A stretch of 14,270 bases of DNA from positions 1 through 14,270 of the forward strand of contig JAGCUM010000210.1 in assembly GCA_017962865.1 (NCBI GenBank), in the 5' to 3' direction. The notes under the pieces were generated by a model. The model searched no databases. It saw nothing but the letters and a program-made list of their open reading frames with translations, and had not been told where the DNA came from. Positions 1-7,784 of this stretch are shown here, one piece after another. Numbering within the stretch: position 1 is the first letter of the stretch; each line of letters starts with the position of its first letter. Source of the stretch: Spirochaetales bacterium (lineage in GTDB: Bacteria > Spirochaetota > Spirochaetia > Sphaerochaetales > Sphaerochaetaceae). A program made the position numbers and the translations under genes.

Positions 1-352
1 GGACCTTGTATCCGTTTTTAGCCAATGATGTCGTCGAGGCGTAGTAACCCATGGCGCTTCTTGCCACGGCTTCAATGCTTTTTGCATCGAAGTCCTCTGC
101 CGAACCTGCGGCTATGATTGCCGACGGATGGCGCTCATGAAGACAGGCGAGGGCTCCCACATGGTCAAAATGGGAGTGGGTGAGAATGATGTGGGTGGGT
201 TCCCATTTGAGGTGGGCTTCGATGATATCGGCATCTTCGCCCGGATCTATGATGGCCAGAAAGGGTTCTTCGGGGTCCTGTTCGACCCTGACAAGATAGC
301 AGTTGGTCTGGATCAGACCGACTCTGATACACTCTATCTCAATTCTGCTCAT
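1..352 (-). CDS. MBL-fold metallohydrolase, partial (C-terminus off the left edge)
   Basis: The visible 117 codons encode the N-terminal part of a metallo-beta-lactamase-fold hydrolase. The signature is T-H-S-H-F-D-H at residues 58-64 (H59, H61, D63 and H64 are the zinc-ligand set), preceded by the usual strand ending I-I-D-P-G (D36). The opening strand with Q-T-N-C-Y matches the small glyoxalase II-like/YcbL-type cytoplasmic hydrolases, which act on thioesters or related substrates. I cannot name the substrate. The start is the ATG at 352-350, with AAGGAG four bases upstream. It overlaps the end of the DbpA-domain gene by 14 bp, so translational coupling is likely. The gene is cut by the window edge and shows no sign of damage. 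Confidence 0.85.
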   Translation of the reverse strand, partial: MSRIEIECIRVGLIQTNCYLVRVEQDPEEPFLAIIDPGEDADIIEAHLKWEPTHIILTHSHFDHVGALACLHERHPSAIIAAGSAEDFDAKSIEAVARSAMGYYASTTSLAKNGYKV

Positions 353-833
353 CCTTCTCCTTGCTGTAGTTCATCTTGACTTTTCTGCCCTTGAAGGTCT
401 GGCCGTTCACTGCCTCAATGATGCCCTCTTTCTTGTCATTACTTACATAAACGAAAGAGTAGTTCTGCTTGAAGGCTACTGAAAGGATGTCCTCTGAATT
501 GAGGCCGGTCTTTTCGCAGATGAAGTCCACGAGCTCTCTCGGGTTGGATTTGCTTGCCTTTCCGATGTTGATGTAGAACGACGTCGCATTCTCGACTGCA
601 GGCGTCTGCTGGGGTCTTCTTTCCTGTCTCTGCGGTCTCTGTGTATTGCCGCCTCTGGTGATGTAGAGATAGGCCAGAAGATAGCCGCGCATGGTGAAGC
701 TCACGTTCTTTTTCATCAGCTTCTTCATGTCTTCAAGTTCCTGCGGGTTGTTGTAGAGCTTCATCTGCTCGACAAGCTCTCTGATCTTCTGTGCGTCGTC
801 TTCTCTGATGTTATCTTTAATGGAATCTGCCAT
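339..833 (-). CDS. Stand-alone DbpA-type RNA-binding domain protein
   Basis: This 164-residue cytoplasmic protein ends in a domain resembling the C-terminal RNA-binding domain of DEAD-box helicases DbpA/CsdA (an RRM-like fold). It spans about residues 84-157, from the S-F-Y-I-N-I-G strand through S-F-V-Y-V to F-K-G-R-K-V-K. No helicase core is present. Residues 1-60 are predicted helical and charged, and 61-80 form an Arg/Gln/Pro-rich linker. A free-standing domain of this kind could bind structured rRNA or recruit a helicase; that is inference. The start ATG at 833-831 has AGGAG at 844-840, six bases upstream. A likely minus-strand -10 box sits at 881-876. The gene is followed by and overlaps the MBL-fold hydrolase, so the two are probably co-expressed. 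Confidence 0.8.
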   Translation of the reverse strand: MADSIKDNIREDDAQKIRELVEQMKLYNNPQELEDMKKLMKKNVSFTMRGYLLAYLYITRGGNTQRPQRQERRPQQTPAVENATSFYINIGKASKSNPRELVDFICEKTGLNSEDILSVAFKQNYSFVYVSNDKKEGIIEAVNGQTFKGRKVKMNYSKEKDEQN

Positions 834-875
834 ATTTCACTCCTGGTAAAGGATGGGTTTCTTATCTCGGCACGT

Positions 876-881
876 AGTATA
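876..881 (-). promoter_or_regulatory. Probable -10 box for the DbpA-domain gene
   Basis: On the minus strand this reads TATACT, five of six matches to the sigma70 -10 consensus. It would start transcription near position 869, giving a short leader containing AGGAG before the ATG at 833. No convincing -35 hexamer lies 16-18 bp upstream, although that stretch is AT-rich. Confidence 0.45.
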
Positions 882-934
882 CAACATTTTGGAATTAATT
901 AGCAGTCGTTTTTAAAGACTTATTCACAACTATG

Positions 935-943
935 TGGTATATT
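935..943 (+). promoter_or_regulatory. Extended -10 promoter, possible leaderless start
   Basis: TGG followed by TATATT fits the extended -10 pattern (TGn + hexamer), which works with a weak -35. Transcription would begin about seven bases beyond the hexamer, at or next to the A of the ATG at 950. No ribosome-binding site precedes either 932 or 950. Confidence 0.45.
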
Positions 944-949
944 CTTGAT

Positions 950-2068
950 ATGCCTAACATCACTGCCGATATCGAAAGTCTCAAGAGGGACCTTGAAAGG
1001 GCTCATCTGGATCTCCTGCAGATGTATCAGGAGCTGGGAGAGGTTTCGTTTGCCTGGCATGATGCAATAGGGTACGAACCCAGCAACGAACCGTATGGGA
1101 AACTGCTCGAGCTGGTCAACGAAAAGGATGATGTCGACAGACGCATAGAGGCTCTGAAGACTGCCGTCAGCGAGATGTCCGCAGGGGGCAGGGGAATAGA
1201 GCAGACAAAGCTCTCTATGAAGGAGCTGGACAATAGATTCTCGGTTCTCATCTCATCCCTGGGCGCGGTTGCAATCGAGATTGATTCCGCAGGCAAGCTG
1301 CCGCAACGTCTGAAGAAGTGTCTCGAACCCATGAGGGATTACGAGCACAAGCTCGATGAGCTCGGAGCCAAGCTTGACAAGTACCGTGAAACCGGACCGG
1401 CCTTCATGGTATCGGTCTATGAGAAGAAGATGGAGAAGGTAAGGCTGGGGCTGGATGCCGTCTTTGCCGAGACCGGACGCAGGATCTACAATTCGGGCGA
1501 TTTCAGGGAAGTTCCTGGCCAGAGGGCCAAGGGAATCCTGGACGAGATGGACCAGATCAAGTTTGCCAAGAAGAACTTCAAGAACGATATCCTTGATCAC
1601 AGGAGCATGATAGATGAGGCCCAGGGTTCGCTGCGGAGCATGGGTGCCTTCGGTGAGGAGAACCGCAAGCTGAGGGAGCTGCAGGGTACTCAGAACCAGC
1701 TGGCGGACAGGCTTTCGGATCTGTACTCCAGATACGGCCAGATCCTGGCGGAGGGCATTCCCTACTGGATGGACAACCAGGCTCCGGACGAGCTGAAGAA
1801 ATGCTGTACTCAGGTCATAAGGCAGACAGGGAAGATCGCCCGTCTCAACCTCAATCTGGATCATCTGATGATGGAGCATGATATCGAGATCCATAACATG
1901 CAGCTTTCGCAGCTGTCGGAGCAGATGAACCATCTCAACAGCCAGATACAGGCAATAGAGAATCAGAAGGCTGAGCTTCAGCAGAAGGTCGATGCTGAGC
2001 TGAAATCAGTTTCCGATCTCAGAATGAAACAGAACGAAATATCGAAAAAAATAGCCCAAATGGAGTAA
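950..2068 (+). CDS. Coiled-coil protein of unknown function
   Basis: This is a 372-residue soluble protein made almost entirely of charged helices with heptad character, strongest at about residues 1-30, 55-165 and 300-372. There is no signal peptide or membrane segment, and I recognise no enzymatic motif. I chose the ATG at 950 over the in-frame ATG at 932 because an extended -10 box (938-943) overlaps the longer start; the longer form would be 378 residues. It is the first of four packed genes: the MscS channel starts 2 bp after its stop, and that gene's GGAG lies within the last codons here. A structural or scaffolding role beside the channel is inference. A helical cytoskeletal or envelope-associated protein is an equal alternative. 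Confidence 0.75.
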   Translation: MPNITADIESLKRDLERAHLDLLQMYQELGEVSFAWHDAIGYEPSNEPYGKLLELVNEKDDVDRRIEALKTAVSEMSAGGRGIEQTKLSMKELDNRFSVLISSLGAVAIEIDSAGKLPQRLKKCLEPMRDYEHKLDELGAKLDKYRETGPAFMVSVYEKKMEKVRLGLDAVFAETGRRIYNSGDFREVPGQRAKGILDEMDQIKFAKKNFKNDILDHRSMIDEAQGSLRSMGAFGEENRKLRELQGTQNQLADRLSDLYSRYGQILAEGIPYWMDNQAPDELKKCCTQVIRQTGKIARLNLNLDHLMMEHDIEIHNMQLSQLSEQMNHLNSQIQAIENQKAELQQKVDAELKSVSDLRMKQNEISKKIAQME

Positions 2069-2070
2069 GT

Positions 2071-2874
2071 ATGGAGAAATTCGCTAACTTTCTTGAGCAA
2101 ACCGGCTTCAATTGGATTGCCGTTTTGGCCATGGCCATATTCGGTTATCTGATTGTCGGAAATCTTATCAGGCAGTTGAAGGTTGCGCTTCTGGCCAGCA
2201 GCATGGACAACTCCCTCGTGAACTTCGTGCTCACGATAGTCAGGTTCCTGCTTCTTCTGGCACTGCTGCTTCTCTGCCTCGCGAACCTCGGAATCCCGCT
2301 TACCGGTGTCGTCAGTGCAATCTCCGCTGCAACACTGGCCATCGGCCTTGCAGTCAAGGACATCCTAAGCAGCGTGGCAAACGGAATCGTTCTGGTGATC
2401 AACTGCCCGTTCAAGGAAGGTGATTATGTGGAAATCGGTTCCGTAGCGGGATCGATCAAAGAAGTCAAGCTCATGCATACGGTCCTGACCACGCCGGACA
2501 ACAGGCAGGTCCTGTTGCCGAATTCCCAGGTCTTCTGCACTCCGATCATCAACTACTCCGTGAATGACACCAGAAGAATGGATATCTCCGTTGCAATCGA
2601 CTACAGCGAGAATCCCGAGAAGATCAAGAAGATGCTTCTCGATGTAGCCATGAAGCATCCGCTTGTTCTTGAAGAGCCGGCTCCTGCCTGCCATTTCAAC
2701 TACAGCAATGATTCCGCCATCACCCTGAATGTAAGGGTGTGGTGCAAGAAGGCGGACTACTGGACCGTGAACTGGGACCTCAACGAGCAACTTACGAAGA
2801 AGCTCATAGACAAGGGAGTCCAGATACCGTTCCCGCAGGTGACGGTAAGCTATCGCAAGGAGGCCGGCAAATGA
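2071..2874 (+). CDS. Small-conductance mechanosensitive channel, MscS family
   Basis: This 267-residue inner-membrane channel has the size and layout of a minimal MscS. Hydrophobic helices lie at about 15-35 and 52-72. The pore-lining helix is at about 78-110, with the family's Ala/Gly-rich face (I-S-A-A-T-L-A-I-G-L-A) running into N-C-P-F-K-E-G-D-Y-V, the conserved join to the cytoplasmic beta domain. The remaining residues form the beta and alpha/beta cytoplasmic vestibule. MscS channels open under membrane tension and release osmolytes after hypo-osmotic shock. The start ATG at 2071 has GGAG at 2062-2065. The last four bases overlap the start of the next gene (ATGA), so the two are probably translationally coupled. 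Confidence 0.93.
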   Translation: MEKFANFLEQTGFNWIAVLAMAIFGYLIVGNLIRQLKVALLASSMDNSLVNFVLTIVRFLLLLALLLLCLANLGIPLTGVVSAISAATLAIGLAVKDILSSVANGIVLVINCPFKEGDYVEIGSVAGSIKEVKLMHTVLTTPDNRQVLLPNSQVFCTPIINYSVNDTRRMDISVAIDYSENPEKIKKMLLDVAMKHPLVLEEPAPACHFNYSNDSAITLNVRVWCKKADYWTVNWDLNEQLTKKLIDKGVQIPFPQVTVSYRKEAGK

Positions 2875-3386
2875 CAGAACTCACTGCACTTCTTAAAACC
2901 GAAAGCTTCACAAGAATGGCTGTCACCGTTGTTTTCTGGGCGGCTCTCTATCTGCTGATCAAGCTCTTTACCATCCGCGCAGGCGCCGATGACCTTCTGA
3001 GGATGGGGACCAAGAAGATCATAAAACTCAAGAAGCTCACACGTCAGTTCCGCATCCTCTGCACTGCCAGAGGCGCACACAAGAACGTATCCAGAGCCGT
3101 GAAACTCCTTCCGAAGGTCCTCAAGGCCGAGAAGAAGGCTACCCGTCTTCTGGTCATGTACCTGTTTGATGACAGGGATGACCTTGATGTAGCTGCAGCA
3201 AAGGACCTCGTGGTAAAGATTCCGGATTACTGCAGGTATGCCATCGTGACCGTAGCCGACAAGAAGGATGAAAGCCTGGTTCCTCTGTTCGATGGGGCTG
3301 AGGCTGAACTTAAGCAGGCAATTGCATTGCTCAAGAAAGCCGCTGCCATCGACAAGAAGAAGGAGCTTCTGCAGATAAATGATTAA
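2871..3386 (+). CDS. Single-pass membrane protein of unknown function
   Basis: This 171-residue protein has one transmembrane helix at about residues 16-35, followed by a Lys/Arg-rich stretch (47-95) and an alpha/beta-looking cytoplasmic tail. Positive residues after the helix suggest the tail is cytoplasmic. I recognise no domain. I chose the ATG at 2871 because AAGGAGG lies at 2857-2863, seven bases upstream, and it overlaps the channel's stop as ATGA. Longer in-frame starts reach back to 2739 but would read through the channel gene. Its stop overlaps the start of the metallopeptidase gene by 8 bp. It may be an accessory to the MscS protein or to the exported peptidase, but nothing in the sequence proves either. 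Confidence 0.75.
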   Translation: MTELTALLKTESFTRMAVTVVFWAALYLLIKLFTIRAGADDLLRMGTKKIIKLKKLTRQFRILCTARGAHKNVSRAVKLLPKVLKAEKKATRLLVMYLFDDRDDLDVAAAKDLVVKIPDYCRYAIVTVADKKDESLVPLFDGAEAELKQAIALLKKAAAIDKKKELLQIND

Positions 3387-6081
3387 AACCAGACGATTTC
3401 TGGCTGTTGTCCTCGTACTGATTGCCGTCCTGCCGCTCGGAGCTTCCGTGACCAGGGGAACCGGCGGTCTCAGAACGGCCTCGACCGAACACTTCGATAT
3501 CATCTATCAGAGTTCAAGCATCGAAACCGCAGCCCTGCTGTACGAAAACTGTGAGGAACTCTACGCATCCCTGGTGGAGTTCTTCAACTTTGATCCGCAC
3601 CTCCATATCCCCGTTGTGGTAACAGGCGAGTACAAGATCCTCAATGCCTATTTCACCAATTCCCCTGCAAACCATATCGTCATGTTCGATACGGTTTCGG
3701 ACGGAATAGGGGGACTCTCCAACTTCCCGCAGACCATCCTGTATGTCTTCAGACATGAACTTGCGCATGCCTTCCAGTTCAATATCAGGGGGCCGTTCAT
3801 GCAGTTCATGGCTAATGTATTCGGAGACCTCCTCTCCCTCTCTCCGATCCTGTACATGTATCCGTCCCTCTCAGAGGGCGGCGCGGTACTGGCTGAGAGC
3901 GTTGACGGATACGGAAGGCTCAACGATTCCTACAGCATGCAGATAGTCCGACAGGCCAAGGTCGAGGGTCTTTTCCCGAGTTGGCTTGAGGTCGCAGGAG
4001 CGAGGGATACCTATCCGTCGGGTCTTCTGTACTACAACTTCGCCGCAGCCTTCCTGGAATATCTTGCCATCACATACGGCTATGATGCCGTTGCACAGCT
4101 TTATGTGGACTTCTCCAAACTGAGCTGGTCTACATTCTCCAGAATCAAGACCGTATTCGGAATCCCGGTCAAACAGGCCTGGCAGGATTTCTATGACTGG
4201 GTGAAGGTACCGGAGGATGTGAAGGATGCCGATTCCGTCGCAGCTAGAACCAGAACAGGCAGCTACAGCTCCTTTGTGCTCGGACAGGACGGAAGCCTTT
4301 ATGTCTATGACTATACTACAGCCGCTGTCCTGAGATTCGATGCGGACCTCTCAAGGTGTTCGTCGGTAATGTCCATCGTCACGGATGAGCAGAACCTGAG
4401 CATATCATCCGACGGGACGATGCTGCTCTCATCATATGTCACCAATTCAGATACATCCGTAAGACTCTATGCTCTCAGAAACGGCAAGGCATCTCTTCTT
4501 CATAAGTTCAAGTCAAGTCCGCAAGCCGGAGACCTCAGGAAGGGATGCTTCGTATCGCTGGAAGGGAAGGAATACATACTGATTTATTCGAATTCAGGTC
4601 AGAACACATCCCTGAGTCTCTACGATCTCTCCACATACGAGATGGTGGAAGGAAAGACTGTCGAACTAGGCTACGATGTTACCGCATCCGATTTCGTCGA
4701 TGTCGGAGACGCTCAGGTGGCCTTTATCTACAACTATTCCTCCGTCCAGAACATTGCAGTTCTTTCTGTGTCGGATATGTCGGTCAGCTTGGTAAGCAAT
4801 CCTGACAATGTTTCGATCCTCTCTCTGGCAAAGGGTAACGACGGAGAGAAGGATGTTCTCTGTTTCACATGGTGTCCCGAGGATTCCAAGTCAACGAACT
4901 TCTGCCGTTACGGCGAGCTTTGTCTGACCGAAGGCGGTGCTCAGATGAGACTGTCCGGTTCCGATATCAACGGAGGAGTGGCAGGTCCCGTCAGAATCGG
5001 CGACAGGGTCGTGTTCGCCTCCACCTATTTCGAGAAGAGGAAACTGGGTATAACAGATGTAGACAAGCTGGATATCCAAGAAGCAGTGAGTCTGGGTTTC
5101 GAGAATGTAAAAGATGCTCCCAAACCTGATACACTTACACTTTCTGAAGCATCAAAGCGTTATCGGGCTATCAAATACTTCAAGGATGGAGTTCTTTATC
5201 CGTTCGGAATGGTTGAATTCGGAAGCGCTTCGAGTGTTTCCCTCGGCCTTACCTGGCTTACTTCGGATCCGACCGAAACCTATACCCATCAGATCGCTGC
5301 AGGCTATGCTGTCACAAGTGTGATGGGATCTTACAGGTTCGATTATTCGGGTGTAATCCCGTTCTCCGTTTCCATGGCCGCCATCTACGGGACGGGAGTA
5401 ATGGCAGATCCCTCAACAATCCAGAAGGGAGATCTGCTTTTTGATTCGTCAATCAGCTCTTCCATGGGTTTCGAACTTGATTCGTTCAATTCCATCGGAG
5501 TATCGGGCAAGTTCGAGTTCATGGGAATTAACAGTCCGGACATGGGCTTCAGTTATGGTATTTCCACATTCGTTTCTGCCTCGCATACCTTCGCAAAGAG
5601 GACGGGAACCAATCCCTATGCCGTTTTCGGTTTCTCGACAACCGCCTATCTGAGCGATCTGAGACCCGGTGCACGCTTTGTCCTCAGATTGCCGCAGCTT
5701 CTGTGGTGGAATTGCGACGGCCTGAATGTCACGAACTTGCCGATGAGCCTTACGGTGGATGCCTTGCTCGATCCTTCCAACATGGTCCTGGGGCTTGACG
5801 GAACTGCGACCGTAATCCTTTACAGCCGTGAAATCCAGCGTGCTCTGCCCGTTGTCCTGTTCGGTCTGCACTTCCAGCGCTTCACGGTGGGAGTGTCCTA
5901 CAATGCAGTCTACCTGACAGGCGTGAACACCTTCAGCCAGATGCTCTCCATGACAGCTGCATTCTCCCTCAGTCCGATCCTCGGCGAGTATCTCACCCGG
6001 GTCAAGGTCATGCTCGGTGCTACGGTTGAGACCGACTTCGAACAGGTAAAGGTGAGACTGGCCTTCGATACGGCTTTGTGA
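3379..6081 (+). CDS. Exported HELAH metallopeptidase with large beta-rich C-terminal region
   Basis: This 900-residue protein starts with a clear signal peptide (basic M-I-K-T-R-R, hydrophobic core 8-20, small residues near 21-23). About residues 35-270 form a peptidase of the MA-like gluzincin type. H-E-L-A-H at 126-130 gives two zinc histidines and the catalytic Glu, and the E166 of S-E-G-G-A-V-L-A-E is the probable third ligand. About 290-570 looks like repeated beta strands (propeller-like). About 600-900 has alternating aromatic/polar strands, as in an outer-membrane barrel, although it ends in Leu rather than Phe. It probably acts in the periplasm or at the surface; the substrate is unknown. 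The ATG at 3379 overlaps the upstream gene, with AGGAG 13 bases away, so translation is probably coupled. Confidence 0.8.
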   Translation: MIKTRRFLAVVLVLIAVLPLGASVTRGTGGLRTASTEHFDIIYQSSSIETAALLYENCEELYASLVEFFNFDPHLHIPVVVTGEYKILNAYFTNSPANHIVMFDTVSDGIGGLSNFPQTILYVFRHELAHAFQFNIRGPFMQFMANVFGDLLSLSPILYMYPSLSEGGAVLAESVDGYGRLNDSYSMQIVRQAKVEGLFPSWLEVAGARDTYPSGLLYYNFAAAFLEYLAITYGYDAVAQLYVDFSKLSWSTFSRIKTVFGIPVKQAWQDFYDWVKVPEDVKDADSVAARTRTGSYSSFVLGQDGSLYVYDYTTAAVLRFDADLSRCSSVMSIVTDEQNLSISSDGTMLLSSYVTNSDTSVRLYALRNGKASLLHKFKSSPQAGDLRKGCFVSLEGKEYILIYSNSGQNTSLSLYDLSTYEMVEGKTVELGYDVTASDFVDVGDAQVAFIYNYSSVQNIAVLSVSDMSVSLVSNPDNVSILSLAKGNDGEKDVLCFTWCPEDSKSTNFCRYGELCLTEGGAQMRLSGSDINGGVAGPVRIGDRVVFASTYFEKRKLGITDVDKLDIQEAVSLGFENVKDAPKPDTLTLSEASKRYRAIKYFKDGVLYPFGMVEFGSASSVSLGLTWLTSDPTETYTHQIAAGYAVTSVMGSYRFDYSGVIPFSVSMAAIYGTGVMADPSTIQKGDLLFDSSISSSMGFELDSFNSIGVSGKFEFMGINSPDMGFSYGISTFVSASHTFAKRTGTNPYAVFGFSTTAYLSDLRPGARFVLRLPQLLWWNCDGLNVTNLPMSLTVDALLDPSNMVLGLDGTATVILYSREIQRALPVVLFGLHFQRFTVGVSYNAVYLTGVNTFSQMLSMTAAFSLSPILGEYLTRVKVMLGATVETDFEQVKVRLAFDTAL

Positions 6082-6090
6082 GCAAGAAGG

Positions 6091-6119
6091 TTGCAAAAAA
6101 CAGAAACTTAACATAGAAT
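6091..6119 (+). promoter_or_regulatory. Promoter of the Y-family polymerase gene
   Basis: TTGCAA (6091-6096) and TAGAAT (6114-6119) are separated by 17 bp, a good sigma70-type pair. The expected start is at about 6126-6127, coinciding with the ATG at 6127, and no Shine-Dalgarno sequence is present between. I see no obvious LexA-type palindrome overlapping it. Confidence 0.6.
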
Positions 6120-6126
6120 AAGTATT

Positions 6127-7614
6127 ATGGGAAGCGGCCACACTTACATTGCAATTGACCTCAAGAGCTTCTATGCTTCTGCCGAATGCAGGAGCCTGCA
6201 GCTGGATCCGTTGGATGCCAACCTGGTCGTGGCCGATTCCTCGCGTACCGACAAAACCATCTGCCTTGCGGTTTCTCCGTCATTAAAAGCGCTCGGAATT
6301 CCGGGAAGACCTCGACTTTTCGAGGTTGTTCAGGCTGTCCAGGCCATCAATGCTAAGAGAAAACTCAATGCCCCGGGACATAGATTCTGCGATAAATCCT
6401 GCTACGCATCCGAACTTGAGAAGGATCCTTCGCTTGAACTGGACTTCGTCATTGCTCCGCCTCATATGGCACGCTACATGAATGTAAGCGCCCAGATCTA
6501 CGACATCTATCTGGATTATGTTGCACCCGAGGACATCCATGTCTATTCCATAGATGAGGTCTTCATGGATGTCACGCATTACCTCGGAACCTACCGCATG
6601 ACGGCCCATGAGCTTGCAATGAAGATGATCCGTGATGTCCTTGCAAAGACCGGAATCACTGCAACCGCCGGCATCGGCACGAATCTCTATCTGTGCAAGG
6701 TCGCCATGGATATCGAGGCAAAGCATATTCCCGCAGATGCAGACGGGGTGAGGATTGCGGAGCTAGATGAGCATACGTATCGCGAGAAACTGTGGTCCCA
6801 TGAGCCTCTGACGGACTTCTGGAGAGTCGGGCACGGCTATGCAGCCAAGCTCAATGCCATGGGCATGTTTACCATGGGGGATGTCGCCCGCATGTCGTTG
6901 AAGAACGAGAGGCTTCTCTATGAGATGTTCGGGGTGAATGCAGAGCTTCTGATCGACCATGCATGGGGCTGGGAGCCCTGTACCATGGCTCAGATCAAGG
7001 CCTACAAACCCCAGAGCAACAGCCTCAGTTCCAGTCAGGTGCTGCCGGAGGCCTACAGCTGGGACAAGGGGCTTCTGATAGTCAAGGAGATGGCGGACAA
7101 CCTTGCGCTGGATCTGGTCGAGAAATCCCTCGTCACCAATTCGGTTGGGCTGTATATAAACTACGATTCCCAATGTCCCGACAATTTCGACGGTGAATTC
7201 GGCTACGACTGGTACGGTCGCAAGGTTCCTAAAAGCGTGAATGCCACGCAGAAGTTCGAAAACTATACTTCGTCTGCGGTGGATATCAGACAGGCTGCGG
7301 AAGACATGTATGAGAGGATTGTCGATAAGCGCTTGTGCGTGCGCAGGGTGACGATCGGAGCAGGGAATGTTGTTCATGAAGGCTATGAGCAGAGTTGCTC
7401 TAACGAGCAGCTGGATCTCTTTACGGATTATGATGAACTTGAGGCACAGCGCAAGAAGGACCGGGCGAGGCTTGCCAAGGAGAAGCGCCAGATGCAGGCC
7501 GCACTGGAGATAAAGAAAAAGTTCGGAAAGAACGCGATTCTCCGTGGCATGAACCTGGAAGAAGGTGCAAAGACCGTCGAGCGCAACAATCAGATCGGAG
7601 GGCACAAGGCATGA
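6127..7614 (+). CDS. Y-family translesion DNA polymerase (UmuC/UvrX/DinB-like)
   Basis: This 495-residue lesion-bypass DNA polymerase copies past damaged template bases. The catalytic carboxylates are D11 (A-I-D-L-K-S-F-Y-A-S-A-E) and D143/E144 (Y-S-I-D-E-V-F-M-D); the tyrosine at 16 sits at the steric-gate position that excludes ribonucleotides. The helix-hairpin-helix region follows at about 225-260, then the little-finger domain. Q-L-D-L-F at 428-432 is a textbook beta-clamp binding motif. A Lys/Arg-rich tail of about 60 residues follows. The strong promoter directly upstream implies a leaderless mRNA. The stop overlaps the ATG of a YolD-like gene (ATGA), a pairing familiar from Firmicutes UvrX-YolD units. 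It is chromosomal-looking and intact. Confidence 0.92.
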   Translation: MGSGHTYIAIDLKSFYASAECRSLQLDPLDANLVVADSSRTDKTICLAVSPSLKALGIPGRPRLFEVVQAVQAINAKRKLNAPGHRFCDKSCYASELEKDPSLELDFVIAPPHMARYMNVSAQIYDIYLDYVAPEDIHVYSIDEVFMDVTHYLGTYRMTAHELAMKMIRDVLAKTGITATAGIGTNLYLCKVAMDIEAKHIPADADGVRIAELDEHTYREKLWSHEPLTDFWRVGHGYAAKLNAMGMFTMGDVARMSLKNERLLYEMFGVNAELLIDHAWGWEPCTMAQIKAYKPQSNSLSSSQVLPEAYSWDKGLLIVKEMADNLALDLVEKSLVTNSVGLYINYDSQCPDNFDGEFGYDWYGRKVPKSVNATQKFENYTSSAVDIRQAAEDMYERIVDKRLCVRRVTIGAGNVVHEGYEQSCSNEQLDLFTDYDELEAQRKKDRARLAKEKRQMQAALEIKKKFGKNAILRGMNLEEGAKTVERNNQIGGHKA

Positions 7615-7784
7615 AGGATTACAGCGATATCATCGATCTTGAGCATCACAAATCCGAAAACTATCCATGGATGCCTGAGGAGGACAGGGCTGCACAGTTC
7701 GCTCCGTTTGCAGCCTTGGTGGGATTCGACGCCCTTATAGAGAAAACAGCCCGTGAACACCTTAGGAAAATGGAAAACAAATAA
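7611..7784 (+). CDS. YolD-like small protein paired with the Y-family polymerase
   Basis: This is a 57-residue protein. The central motif D-R-A-A-Q-F-A-P-F-A-A-L-V-G-F-D (residues 25-40) followed by a helix containing E-K-T-A-R is the conserved core of the small YolD-like proteins found next to UmuC/UvrX polymerases. Their biochemical role is not settled; they are thought to serve the partner polymerase much as UmuD serves UmuC. The ATG overlaps the polymerase stop by 4 bp, and GGAGGGCAC lies just upstream at 7597-7605. The stop codon at 7782-7784 touches the first bases of the IclR-type operator of the next unit. Confidence 0.8.
   Translation: MKDYSDIIDLEHHKSENYPWMPEEDRAAQFAPFAALVGFDALIEKTAREHLRKMENK

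Noticed and set aside
128..379. 83-codon plus-strand open frame
   Set aside because: It lies opposite the MBL-fold hydrolase gene, which has the H-x-H-x-D-H motif and a good ribosome-binding site; the plus-strand product looks like no family.
1253..1933. 226-codon minus-strand open frame inside the coiled-coil gene
   Set aside because: Antisense shadow with no ribosome-binding site; the plus-strand frame fits the operon and has protein-like composition.
2739..2870. N-terminal extension of the 171-residue membrane protein
   Set aside because: It would overlap the MscS gene by 136 bp; AAGGAGG before the ATG at 2871 and the ATGA overlap favour the shorter form.
5449..6141. 230-codon minus-strand open frame opposite the end of the metallopeptidase
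   Set aside because: Composition (many His, Gln, Arg) is that of a shadow frame, and it would cover the promoter and start of the polymerase gene.
6763..7605. 280-codon minus-strand open frame opposite the polymerase gene
   Set aside because: Antisense shadow of a gene with intact Y-family catalytic motifs; no recognisable domain of its own.
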